NCBI RefSeq assembly: GCF_011745365.1
Contig: NW_024468914.1
Coordinates: forward strand, 310,001 to 374,000
Origin: Cryphonectria parasitica EP155
Taxonomy: Eukaryota; Ascomycota; Sordariomycetes; Diaporthales; Cryphonectriaceae
Reading direction: 5' to 3'
Length of the DNA: 64,000 bases
Part shown: piece after piece, positions 53,538 through 64,000 of the stretch
How the letters are laid out: every line of letters starts with the position of its first letter
Position numbering within the stretch: the first letter of the stretch is position 1
Program-made: the position numbers and the translations under genes
The notes under the pieces: generated by a model
Told to the model about the DNA's origin: nothing
Seen by the model: the letters and a program-made list of their open reading frames with translations, nothing else
Databases searched by the model: none

Positions 53538-54077
53538 ATGGGCCTTACCTCCTACCTAAACCCCTTCGGCTCCTCCTCCTCCACCGCCGAGACCAAGCGT
53601 GCCGAGGAAGTCCGCGCCGGCCTCCGCGCCCCAGACCGCACCGAGCGCAAGCGGTGCTGGGAGTCCAGGGACGCCTATTTCGCCTGTCTCGACCGCAACG
53701 GGATCCTCGACGCTCTCAAGGACGAGAAGGACGCTGCTCGATCCTGCGGGACCGAGGCGGTTGGGTTTGAGAGGGATTGTGCGCGGGAGTGGGTGAGTCT
53801 CCAGTCTCTCTGTTTCTTTTTTCTTGCTTTCTTCCCTTTCCTTTGTGGCCGAAGTTATAGCCCCCAACCTAGGAATAGAAGGAGAGAGGATAAGAGATGA
53901 TCTTGGCTGACCCCCGAACGTAATATTCTTTGGCGTGCTACGTAACAGGTCACATACTTTAAGAAGTGGCGCGTCGCAGACCACAACAAGAAGCAGCGGC
54001 TCAAACAGCTCGAGGCCCAAGGCGCACAGTCCGTGGAGATAACAGGTGGGCCTGGAGGACCACCGGCAGGACGATAG
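53538..54077 (+). CDS. COA6: Cytochrome c oxidase assembly factor 6
   Basis: Small intermembrane-space protein needed for copper delivery to Cox2 during assembly of cytochrome c oxidase. Exons are 53538-53792 and 53949-54077 (GTGAGT donor, ACAG acceptor), giving 127 residues. The COX6B/CHCH fold shows cysteines C40 and C50 (CWESRDAYFAC, C-x9-C) and C70 and C81 (CGTEAVGFERDC, C-x10-C), the spacing typical of the Cox6b/Coa6 group. Exon 2 supplies VTYFKKWRVADHNKKQRLKQ, as in Coa6. An in-frame ATG at 53499 would add 13 residues; the inner start MGLTSYLNPF suits the family better. Confidence 0.92.
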
Positions 54078-55215
54078 ATATAACCGAAGGGACTTGGTCA
54101 TGATGACGATTACGACGAGGATAGGGACAGTGAACTTTTTCCCCTCTTGACGGACACACGACAACATATGGACGAGCTGAAGGTTTCCGATTCCTGAATA
54201 CGGTGATGGTGAAATGCTTCAACCGGGACGAGCCTATGTATCGGGGTGTCCGTTCATATACAAGTGTAAGATGGTATGAAGCGGAACGTTTGGGGAGAGG
54301 GGGGAGCCAAGAAAGAAGAAGAAAAAAGGTCCAAGATGGAACGAGGAGCAGAAACAACGCCCAAGGGACAAACTCTCCCCTACTCTTAGTAGCGAACAAG
54401 ATCATGGGATAATTATATGTACAAAGCTAGAAAGTCCAAACAGCAGTATCATAAAACGCATCTCAACAACTGGCTGATCAGTTCTCGATTCATCCAACGT
54501 GCTAGTCTACGAGGTATCATCGAATCTATGTACAACAACCACCCACCTGCCAGTTTCCACCACACTCTCCTGCAACCTTGCATTTCTTCTTCCTTCCCTC
54601 TCCCCTTGCCTCCTTTCGTCCCCGGTATATCTGGCTTCCCTTCCTCCCGCCCTCTTTTATTTGCATTATCCAGGAGAGCCCCCTCCCGGCACATCGTGGT
54701 TCCATTCCGTTGCCTCACGCGCCCATCTACCCAACAAACGCCGAGCATCCCTAGATATTGATAATAATGATGACAAAGAAGAGAAGAAGACGGCAGGTCG
54801 GTGAACCTGACCCTTACGGCATTCTAGTTGATTGTGAGGTTGGATGTTTGGTTTCAGCAGCAACAAGAACAAAAGAAAAGAAGAAGACAAGGAAGAAACT
54901 GTTTGAGAGGAATGAAGAATAAACAACAGCGTAGAGGAAAGAGGGATATGGACAATAAATTCAGACGGCCTGTGTGTATCCGATTCGATGCTTTCTCCGA
55001 GGCTGCAATGGTATCATGTCTTTCTTTCTCTTCTCTGGGTAATAAACAAAATTTCGTAGAAGGAAATATAAAGGAAGTCGGTTTCGGAGGAACAAGCCTC
55101 CATAAGAATCTGTTTGCTCGCTCGCTGGCTTGCGCCGTCAACAGCAGCCGCCGGTTGGTTCCCCTCGTGTTTCTGTCATCTCAACAATCCTCAACGTCCA
55201 GGCACAGGTCTCCTC
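54078..55215. other. intergenic between convergent genes
   Basis: 3' flanks of COA6 and MSS4. Several short frames occur but none has a recognisable product. Confidence 0.4.
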
Positions 55216-58200
55216 CTAGGCAGGACCATTCGCCATGGGCAGAGGGGGTAGGGCCTTCTCAAGGCTATCGCGGCTGAAAGGGCCCCTGGTGCCTTGCTTG
55301 CCGGAACCCTGCGTCCCGCTCCTCGCCCGACCAGACTCTACACCAATTCCACTGTCGGCTGATTCAGGTTTCGTCAGGCGCTTGTCGTTACTGTTGCCAA
55401 ACGGTGCCCCAGCGGTCTTGGGTGGTGTCGGGGGCGCTCTCGAAGGCGCGTCGTGGATGTGCGAGAGTGTCGGATTGCCATAGAAGCCCTGAACATCCTT
55501 GGCTGGCGTCACGGGCCGCGACTCGGCTCCGCGACCACTGACCCGGCTTGCGCTGCGATCACGACCGCCGGTCGTGGATACTTCGCCAGTCTCCTCAACT
55601 GTCTCTAACACCGGGTTGTTGGTCGAGTCACGGCCGTTTGAGGGGGTCGCTCCAAGCAAAGATGGGGCGGCGGCCGTCGCGATCGAGGGGAATATGCCGG
55701 TGGATGCAGAGCCAGACGTTCTCAGGGTACGATCCGGAACACCCTGCTCGGTATGGCCATGCTTTTCAGACTTGTGCGCGGCTTCTTCTGCTCGTCGCAT
55801 GGTCTCTTCAGCCTCGGGAGATCTGGCTCCAGAGGAACGGCCTGGCGGTGCCGGGGGCTGGTGTGTTGGCGCAGTAGGGTAATTGTTGCTTGTCGATTTG
55901 CGACCGATACTGCTCCAGCTTGGGACGCGATGCTTTTCCTTCTCGGCAGCGCCATCCGCAGCATGCTCTTGTTCCAGCCGCTCTGCCTCCTCGCGAGATA
56001 TTGTGATCCCTTCCATGAAGTTGAGAAACCTATCGCCGTACTGCTCTGGAGGTAGGGCAGAGATCTGATTCCGATCGTGGGAAAGACCCTTCCAAAAGTG
56101 TTCGATCTTCTTGATCATTCCGTACTATATACAATGTCAGTATCTCCCTTCTCGAGGACAAAAATGAAGGAACTTACATGGGTGAGGCAGTCGATGACTC
56201 CCAGGTAATAAATCTCATCACCCGGTGTGTCGTCCTCGTGTGTAGCTCTCATGCCCCCATCATCCTGATAGAAGATCGAGTCAGACTTGGCGCCCTCCTC
56301 AAGAACATCGGGCATGCCAGCCGACGATCTTCCCATCGGCACGGGTCGCTCAGCCTTTATGATCTGCCGCATCTGGGCGGCACGGCGTTGGTTCTCCAGC
56401 TTCGAGGGGGTCCGCATCAGCACTTGATTGGGGTCCTGTTCCACCTGCTCGCCGCCGGGGCTGAAGACCTGCAGGTTCCGTGCACGCAGATTCTCGTCAT
56501 TTCCTTTCCGGATGTCATGAACACCTATCAGAAGGGAGTAGTCCATGATTTGGAGCTTCTGCATCAGCTTGACATCCTTCTGAAGCTGTTCCATAAAGAG
56601 CCGCTTCTTCTGCAGGCCCAGTTCGAGGTGCCGTTGCCGCCGCAGCCAGTTCAGGTCCTTCAGCGTCGCCCTCGGGTTCTTCTCCAGGTCCTCTTCCTTA
56701 TAGTCTCTCCCGATGGTCGATCCCTTCAGGTCGAAGGTGGTGTGGATATCTCGGTGCGGCGGAAAGAGGTTGTTCATGACGACAAAATGGATCTTCCTTC
56801 CCCATGGTGTCTTCACCCTGTGCAGACCATAGAACTGGGAGAGAAGCGTGTTCGGATTATCGGTGACATGTTGATAATACTCCTTTAGTATCCTCCGAAG
56901 GAACTTGTGCTCAGCATGGTGGATCGTCTTGATGATGAACCTGTAGTCCCTGGAGAAGTAAAAGAAGCTCCCGCTCTTGCCGGGGGACCCGAGCTCGGAG
57001 AGGATGTATTTGCCTGTCAGGGACATCAGATAGTCGGCTGGGTCCAGGCGGAATAGCTGTCGCAGATGTCGAAACACCCAGGGCGCATAGTCCTTGAACT
57101 TAAAATCGTACTTTGCTGAGGGAACGAGCTCGTTGCCGGTGCTGCAGCCAGACGTCATTAGCTTTTACCCCCCAAACTGCAGCATGTCTCAACAGGAATA
57201 GGAACGGCAACCTTGCAGACTTACATATCGAACGTGGTCTTCGCCTTGGCCTCAAAGTCCGCATCCGTCAGTGGACGGTCCAGCTTGGCATTCGTGCGAG
57301 ACACCGAGACGCGGATGCCCGTGAGCATGTTGTAGGCAGTCACCCAGTTTGCATGTTTCTCATCGACCTTGTTGCCGATCAAGACGCGATCATCGTCTTC
57401 CTCTTCCTTCCTCCTCCTCTTACTAGCCCTCTTCTGCCTGTACGCCTCGGCCCACCTCATGGCGTCCTCGTCGGGAAAGGCCTCGTCTCGCGGGAAATCG
57501 CTGTGCATGGAGCGGGTGTTGCGCCTGACCAGGTTGATGGAGGCGCGCCTGGCACCACTGGGACCTGAGCCGGTCGGCGAGAAGCGCCCGCTGGCGAGAG
57601 CAGTGTCCACGCCGTCTCGTGACCCACGGGGCTGACCGGACCTGGGCACCTCCAGGGTGTGACGATGTTTCAGCCCTGCGCTTGCGGGGTGGAGATTAGA
57701 CGTGGAGGCACTGAATCCCGTGTTACCCGACATCTGGGCTGGAGAGGAGAATCGCTGGGCGGGTGGCGCGCTGGCGTCACTTGCCGTCGGCAGCTCGCCC
57801 TTGCTCGGCTGGTTCGTGGGCACAGCTATGGGGGAAGGCTGTGGTCCGGTCATCGAGGCGATAGAAGTTCTTATCGACGGGGGTTCGGCATAGCTCATAT
57901 TACTTGAGGTTCGGTCAGCCGTACCGTTGCCATTGGGCAGGTTTGGCCGCGGAGAGACAGTCCGGTCGGGCAGCGAGGTGTGGACGGGAGCAGCAGCGCC
58001 GTTGGGTCGCTGCTGCAGCTTTTTCAGGTCATCTTGTTGAGGGTGATGGAACCCATTGAGGGTGTGCTCCCCGTCGCGGTCGGTGACACCGTTCTGCAAG
58101 ATGCTCGTGCTCATAGTCGAGGTTCTGGTGTCGAGCCCGTTGGTGTTGGGGGCGGCATCCGAGGTATCGGTGGTGTTGGTGGAGTGGGAGGAGCTGCCGT

Positions 58201-58366
58201 CAAAACTATCATTTGAGGTGTGCGTGTTAATAACGTGAGGGATCTGTCCGTTGACCTTAAGGTCGATGTTGGCCATGCCCTCGTACTGGGGGTCCTCGTT
58301 CAGGCGCAGTACCCCTGAGCTGTGGCTATAGATCGGGGTGTTGTGATCATTCAGGAAGGAGGGCAT
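55216..58366 (-). CDS. MSS4: Phosphatidylinositol-4-phosphate 5-kinase
   Basis: Makes phosphatidylinositol-4,5-bisphosphate at the plasma membrane, controlling actin and endocytosis. Exons are 58366-57225, 57141-56178 and 56124-55216, giving 1004 residues. The first 300 residues are a Ser/Asn-rich disordered region starting [14 protein letters not shown]. The kinase core includes [20 protein letters not shown] (across intron 1), the glycine-rich loop [20 protein letters not shown] with its lysine, [14 protein letters not shown], the [11 protein letters not shown] catalytic motif, and the [20 protein letters not shown] region across intron 2. The sequence [19 protein letters not shown] ends the core. 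A disordered tail of about 230 residues follows. The longer open frame upstream of 58366 has no ATG. Confidence 0.94.
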
Positions 58367-61300
58367 TGCTGATGAGGCTGCTCTGCGTCGTGGACGGATG
58401 GCTGCCGTGTTGATTATACTAATAGGGGAGAGCAGCGCTTTGTCACCCCTGATGCTGCTGCTGCTGTCGTGACGAAGGGGCCAGGAGGGGTGACAGAAGT
58501 CGGAGTGTAGCCCAGACGCAGAATGACAGCAACGACTGCCCTGAGGCAGTTGGCCGAGATCGCAAGTGGACAAGGAGGGCGGAGTCAGCTGGAAGGAGAG
58601 AGATTGGTGTCACTCAGGCAAGGAGTGGTGCTGACTCGACGTGTGTTCGTATGCGTTGGTGATGATGCAGGTCGAGGTCGAAGAAAGGATTTAGGAGATA
58701 ACGAGACTGGACAACCGCGCCGGCATTGCTCGAGATTTTGCGGCACAATGGACCAGACAGTCAGTCAATCGACGTTGGAGAGGATCGAGCAAAGGCCAGG
58801 TCAGAGCGTGGTGTGGTGATGACGAAGCGTCTTGAAACTTGGGAGCGGGTCGCTAGAGGAGGTGAACTAGGTCGTGAGCTGTCGCGTCTGGCGCAGACGA
58901 GTGCGTGCTGATGCTGATGCTGATGTGCTTTGCTGATGCTGGTTGGGGGAAGGCGTGTCTTACGTTGGGGGTCGGATCGTGGTCGTCGTTTCGGGTCGAG
59001 GTCGTGAACGATAAACAAAAATTGTTGCCGGAGGAGGGGGAGAGAGGAGTCGTGATCGTTGAACTCGCAGCACAGTACCGAGTAGGAGGGTGAGGAGGAG
59101 TAGGTAGTGGTGGTGGAGGGCTGAGTGTGTGTGAGTGAACTGAGAGATTGGGGGAGGTCGTCGTCAGTCAGCCAACGGTACTAGTCCGCCTTGGAAGTGA
59201 AGACTTTGGGGCTGGGACTGGAAGGGCTGGGCGGGAATTGAAGTGAGAGCAAGGCACCTAGGCCAGCGTGGTGGAATTGGAATTAGAATTGGGGAAAGGA
59301 GGTTGGGTCCAGGGTGTCAATCTTGGTTTAGGGGGTGCCTATGGGGTTTAGTGCTATGCCGGGGCAGTCCACCGTCCGTCCCACCTGGGCAGCCCACAGC
59401 ACACGCCACACAGTGAGCTGTTAAAGCGCTACTGGGGCACCACTGGGATGGTTTTGCAACCACCCACGGTGCTGATAGCACACTGTAGGGCGGCCCCGCG
59501 AGAAAGGGCCTGAGGCCCAGGGCCAGTCAGTGCTGACGCCGCGGAGATGAACGGGATTGGAAGACTCAAGACCCACTCTGCCACTCCAGCCTGGACGGAT
59601 ACGAGCGTCTTTGGCTCTGCATTACTGCATTAGATATGCAAGCCCACGTTGTTTTAGTGACAGCCGGACTGATGCTTTGCTGCAAGGGGCTCTGATAATG
59701 CTACCATGGTATGGATGAAGACACAGCCCTTCCCCACATGTCAATGCTCTCTCCTCTAGGACAAGTAAAACATCCACGATCATTATCAGATGCATTCACT
59801 ATACATGGCAGTAGTATTTTCTCTTCGTGACGTAGTTTCATGTAATGTCTTCTCGAAAAGACAGAGTGATCTGCAGACAACCATCTCAGCGTCCACCACT
59901 AGCCCAGTCAATACGACTCTATACTTAAGTTTCGCTTGTCTGTATTCTACTACGAGGTCAGCAGTAACTGCCGTTCTACCCGTCTCACCCTCCCAGACTT
60001 GGCTTGCAGGCTTGAGAGAGAGAGAGAGAAATACAATTGCCAGCCGGATTTTAATGGCTGACCGTTGTCCGATCTGACGACGGATCCTGCCCGTCCGCCA
60101 TGGATCTTAATAGCAGCTCCCAATCCCGAGAAGACCCACACAATCTCCAAGAATAAACACCGCTGTTACTAGAGTACTGCGTAGTCCTGCTGCATGCTGC
60201 TACAGAGTTCGTCCGGGGAAGAACAGAGGCATGACACAATGAGCGCATCAAAATAAAACCAAAGCAAGGATGGAGAAGACAGATAGAAGAGGGAGAAGAA
60301 AGAAAAAAGAGAGCTGCTCAACAATACCAGATTCCACCCATTCATGGATTGATTCTGTTCAGCTTCAATATTCAAGCCTAGACTCAAAGAAAAGAAGAAC
60401 GTATTTCGAATTTCAACTCTGCCACAAGAAAACAAACCCCTGAAGGTCTGTCCTCCTGCAGGGTCCTGTATGAGGTCACCGCCAAAACAACTCATCGGGC
60501 TGCAACGCGCATGTTGAGATCGACGCTGAAACAGGAAAATAGACTGCTCTCAACTACGCGGGATAAAGAAAACGCACATCCAGTCTCAAAGATCCAGTTC
60601 GCCTTTCCCCTGGCCTCACCCCCTCGCTCTCGCTCTCGCTCACTACGGAGGAGAACATGAGTCATAAATCAGCAGACAGGGCAATACTATTGACTACAGA
60701 GTATGAAGCCATCGAGAGAGAGAGAGAGAGAGAGAGGCAGTGAGAAGGCAATGCCCTCGCATTTCATCCACACGGCCAGCACATGAACAGAGAAGTACTG
60801 TGCAGGAAGCCAGAGAGGGTGGGGCAACAGAGCTCAGCTGGACAGGGCTGAAAGAGAAAGGAAGAGAAAACAATTGAGATGAACACTGGATCCAAGCCTT
60901 GCACAGCCTCATCCACTCCCGCTTCCCCAGGGAATCTTGTAAGAGATCCACTTCTCATAAAAACAGAAAACAAGGGATGCGTGAAAGAGAAAAAAAACCC
61001 CTCCACTGCCAAACTGCCAAGGCTTTCAACGAGATTTCTGTTTTGTCATCAAATGTAAGTATCATTGAGACCTTTTCTCTGTCCAGTACAGAAAATGGTC
61101 CGGAGCATTTCGATGTGAGGTAGACACCGGTGCGATGCTGTACGTTTTCGACGGCTCGTTGACGATGGGCGTTAAAACTATTAAAGTTAATTAAACTTGA
61201 TTTCTGATGCAATTGGTCTCGAAATTTACGGCTGAAGAGCTGTGAAACTGCATATATCTACTGAAAAGAAAAAGGTCCTCATATATCTGGTTCTTCAGAC

Positions 61301-61523
61301 TACACCACCAATGACAGTTGTGGCTTATGTAACCCGGAGTGTCTGGTCCTTGGTGCTCGTATATAATAGTGGAGTGACTTGGTTCGGAACGAGTGTCAGC
61401 AATGCCCATCATCATGGCAATAATCACGTGGATCAACACGGTTGCCTCCCTTTTGAATTTTCATTCATAGTAAAATATCTATCCTATACCCCTTAGCCCT
61501 TCTCGTCATGAGTACGGATACAA
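58367..61523. other. 3.2 kb intergenic region upstream of MSS4
   Basis: Between the MSS4 start and the CFT2 stop, both on the minus strand. No gene or RNA is supported. It holds (GA)n runs at about 60015-60029 and 60714-60736. The length suggests a long 5' leader or large control region for MSS4, or an unrecognised noncoding transcript (inference). Confidence 0.4.
60714..60736. repeat. (GA)n microsatellite
   Basis: About 11 GA units in noncoding sequence. Confidence 0.93.
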
Positions 61524-64000
61524 TTAAGCCCCAGCCACGACGGCCAGCCCATCGTAGATCATCCTCTTGACCGCCCAGAACGTTGTCGCGCCTTGCATGC
61601 CAGCCATTGCACCAGCGGCGCTCGGCAGCCCGATGCTCTCCACCTCGATCTTGCCCGTCGCACTTTTACGCACGGCGACGGAACCATCAATTAGTAGCGT
61701 GCCCTCGCCCCGGAACTCGGCCGTATGCCCTGATGTCTGCATTGCCCTCCGCAGGTCCGCCAGACGAAGGTCACCCACGTGGAGGGGTTGTGCCACGGAT
61801 CGCGAGGCCGAGGCCATGGTGGTCGGAAGGACATCGAGAGTCGGCACTACCGCCGTGCCACTACTGTTGGCGGCTTGCTCCTCGTCCGCGTGCTCTTTGG
61901 ACCCATCTGTCTCTGTCTTGAGGCGCTTGTTGGAGGCCTGCTCTTCTGCCGCGGCCCCAGGTAGGTGTGGGTGCGTATCGGCATTGCCCTCCGAGCCCAA
62001 CAGCCTCGCCGTAACGGTCACGATGCCCAGTCCGCGCACATTCTGCCACTTCAGCCGCCGCACGAGCGGGTCGGCGAGTTTCACCACCCAGGCGTTGGTG
62101 TCCACGCTAGCATCGATCGAGACACCAACTTCCGGTGTATATACATCGGTCTTGGCGCTGCTGCCCTCCTCCATTGCTGATACGCCGAGCAGTTTCTTGC
62201 AGTCGGCTGCGAGGGCCATTGTTTCTTCCTCGTTGCCCGACACAAGGATGAGTTTGCGCGGGGCGATCAGCGGAATGAGCATGTTCAGTGAGCGCTTGTC
62301 GTGCAGACCGCTGAAATCCACAAACGCGATGCGGAGGCTGACGGATAGTTTCTCCTTCGTGATGATGAGTTTCGACGGACCCAGATTGGGTTCTTCTTCC
62401 TCTTCTTCCGCCAAGTCGTCCTCCTCGCCATCCGCTTGCGAGCCTTCGGATGGTAGTGACATGGCCACGTCGTCGGAAACAGCCCTGTTGAGCTGAGGTC
62501 GCTTGTTGCCGGCGTTGCCCTTCTTACCGACATCGTCCCACTTGCGCTTCTTCCCCAAGAACTCTTCGTCCTCTTTTTTGACCGCACCCTGGTCCTGACC
62601 TTCATCCTCGCGCTCTTCGGCCTTGAGGAATTCTTCTGGGCGGATGATGTCACCAAACTCGTCGTTTCTCTTCTTGCGTATTGGAATTGGGAAGATGCGT
62701 TCCCTGCCCTTCTTCTCGCGCACATCAAAGTCGTGCACGCCTTTCTTCTTGACCAACACATTGATGCCCAGGTCCTCATCTTTGAGGACAATCTTCTTCC
62801 GGCTTGCCTGACCCATTGTCGTTGATATGTTCAGGGCTCTGCCTTGCTGTTCGTTATCCGATGCATCAGACTCCGTGGATGATTCGGATGAAGCATCGTC
62901 CACACCATCGACCACACCTTCCAGAGCTGTCACCCCTCCCGTCTGCAGTGTCGCCTGTAGTTGTCGCTGTGTGGCAAGCCACTGCTGGTAAATTGTCAGC
63001 TCATCCCCTACAAGAGGTTCTTTAGTGGCCTCTGCAATCTCCATCTCGCGCCCTCCGCCGTAGACCTGTTCGAGCGAATCCCCACTGCTCGACTCCTCTA
63101 CAGCAACACCGTCCTGTCGCTCGTTCCACAGATCCCATAATGTTCTTGAGATAGATGGTGTGTCCTGTGAGCTCAGATTCGGCTTCTCGGTCAGGATCAC
63201 CAGGTTCTTCGGGTCCTGTGCAATTGACCTGAGCACTTCCTTCGAAAATCCCCACTGCAGACTGCGGTCGCTCGCGAGAATGACCAATCCCTTTGTCCAG
63301 TTCTCCTCTGTGGACCTGCGCAGGAGGCGGTCGACCTGCGACTTTCTTTCCAGCAGCTTGAGATGCTTAAAGTCAAAGGGGCCAGCCGCCTTGCCCTTCC
63401 TGCTGTCCCCATTCACATTTTTGGAGGTGTCGGCCACTGCTTCAAACTCCCGTACAATATTCTCGTCCATCCACTCGAACATGCTCCTTGCGTGTCGTAG
63501 GGTGCTGCTGATGTTCTTTGCCGCCAGATAGAGATGCGCCTCGTTCAGAGTCTTTGTCTCGTTCTTGGCAGCCTCCTCCCTCCAGGCATGCTCCATCAGA
63601 TATGATAGTTCGAGAACACGGGCGCTGGAGTCCACCGGCACCAGAACAGTACCACCTTTAGCCACGCATGCTCGTATATTGTCGAGGAGCTGCTCATCTC
63701 TCTTGGCGCGAGCAAGAGGCGTTGGCGTGCGACTGCTGCAGACGAGTGCGGTGGGCTTGCGCAGCTGCTCAATAACCTCCGCTCCGCCGTGACCACCTCC
63801 TAGCCATGCCGCGCCTGCGAACACGTTTTCACGAGCCTGACTCCAATCGACAGCGTAGACAATCGACTCGAGGCCATGTTGAATATGCCATATCGTACCA
63901 CCAAGCGTATGTCCTGAATTGTAGGCGGTGATTGTGAGGCCGTTCAGAGGTGGAGAGAAGGGCGAGGGCAGAGGTTGGTGTGGCTGTGAGTATTTGAGTG
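61524..64000 (-). CDS. CFT2: Cleavage and polyadenylation factor subunit 2 (CPSF100), 5' truncated
   Basis: Cft2/CPSF2, the non-catalytic metallo-beta-lactamase/beta-CASP subunit that pairs with the Ysh1/CPSF73 endonuclease in pre-mRNA 3'-end processing. About 825 C-terminal residues are in the window with no intron; the start lies beyond 64000. The right edge reads KYSQPHQPLPSPFSPPLNGL then TITAYNSGHTLGGTIWHIQH, VYAVDWSQARENVFAG, and the beta-CASP region VLVPVDSSARVLELSYLMEH. Long acidic insertions (EEEEEEPNLGPSK) follow, then LIPLIAPRKLILVSGNEEET and the C-terminal domain (SIDASVDTNAWVVKLADPLV ... GAMAGMQGATTFWAVKRM). The last residues are YDGLAVVAGA. The identification is firm. Confidence 0.93.
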   Translation of the reverse strand, partial: LKYSQPHQPLPSPFSPPLNGLTITAYNSGHTLGGTIWHIQHGLESIVYAVDWSQARENVFAGAAWLGGGHGGAEVIEQLRKPTALVCSSRTPTPLARAKRDEQLLDNIRACVAKGGTVLVPVDSSARVLELSYLMEHAWREEAAKNETKTLNEAHLYLAAKNISSTLRHARSMFEWMDENIVREFEAVADTSKNVNGDSRKGKAAGPFDFKHLKLLERKSQVDRLLRRSTEENWTKGLVILASDRSLQWGFSKEVLRSIAQDPKNLVILTEKPNLSSQDTPSISRTLWDLWNERQDGVAVEESSSGDSLEQVYGGGREMEIAEATKEPLVGDELTIYQQWLATQRQLQATLQTGGVTALEGVVDGVDDASSESSTESDASDNEQQGRALNISTTMGQASRKKIVLKDEDLGINVLVKKKGVHDFDVREKKGRERIFPIPIRKKRNDEFGDIIRPEEFLKAEEREDEGQDQGAVKKEDEEFLGKKRKWDDVGKKGNAGNKRPQLNRAVSDDVAMSLPSEGSQADGEEDDLAEEEEEEPNLGPSKLIITKEKLSVSLRIAFVDFSGLHDKRSLNMLIPLIAPRKLILVSGNEEETMALAADCKKLLGVSAMEEGSSAKTDVYTPEVGVSIDASVDTNAWVVKLADPLVRRLKWQNVRGLGIVTVTARLLGSEGNADTHPHLPGAAAEEQASNKRLKTETDGSKEHADEEQAANSSGTAVVPTLDVLPTTMASASRSVAQPLHVGDLRLADLRRAMQTSGHTAEFRGEGTLLIDGSVAVRKSATGKIEVESIGLPSAAGAMAGMQGATTFWAVKRMIYDGLAVVAGA

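Noticed and set aside
1..64000. CRISPR arrays, insertion sequences, transposons, viral copies
   Set aside because: No spaced direct repeats, transposase or reverse-transcriptase motifs, or long terminal repeats were seen; only microsatellites and homopolymers.

Overview
This window is nuclear DNA from a filamentous ascomycete fungus (Pezizomycotina, probably Sordariomycetes). The evidence is eukaryotic: dense genes with short GT..AG introns, mostly about 50-160 bases; a DIM-2-type cytosine DNA methyltransferase; an Sro7/lethal-giant-larvae protein; a Dal5-type permease; and a tRNA-Asn gene carrying an intron. All exon structures were worked out by hand from splice signals, reading-phase continuity and family knowledge. 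No rRNA, transposon, virus-like element or CRISPR array was seen.

Left part (1-9.5 kb) is accessory and nutrient-related: the 3' end of an allantoate-type MFS permease (+), a secreted M19 membrane dipeptidase (+), a large secreted GH106 alpha-L-rhamnosidase-like protein (-, five exons), about 1.3 kb with no convincing gene, then a GNAT acetyltransferase (+). From 10 kb on the content is mostly housekeeping: SRO7 exocytosis protein (+), two unrecognised membrane proteins (-), a short-chain dehydrogenase (-), cofactor-independent phosphoglycerate mutase (-), Mediator subunit 9 (+) with an unusual in-frame extension behind a single TAG, tubulin cofactor C (-), and a mitochondrial RMND1/DUF155 protein (+).

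The middle (29-48 kb) is rich in nuclear functions: a large Gln/Pro-rich protein of unknown role (-), DIM-2 DNA methyltransferase (-), and a SAS2-like MYST histone acetyltransferase (+). Between them lie a secreted Ser/Thr-rich wall-type protein (+) and a probable mitochondrial helical protein (-). The right part holds tRNA-Asn(GTT) (-), a flavin monooxygenase (-), the divergent pair SYS1 (-)/COA6 (+), phosphatidylinositol-4-phosphate 5-kinase MSS4 (-), and the C-terminal part of the pre-mRNA 3'-end factor CFT2/CPSF2 (-), cut by the window edge.

I see no gene cluster working as one system. The left-hand permease, peptidase and glycosidase could all serve scavenging of plant or microbial debris, but that is inference. 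The strongest lead for something undescribed is the MED9 locus: a 483-codon open frame continues in phase behind the stop codon, and a possible 45-base, frame-preserving intron would remove exactly that stop.
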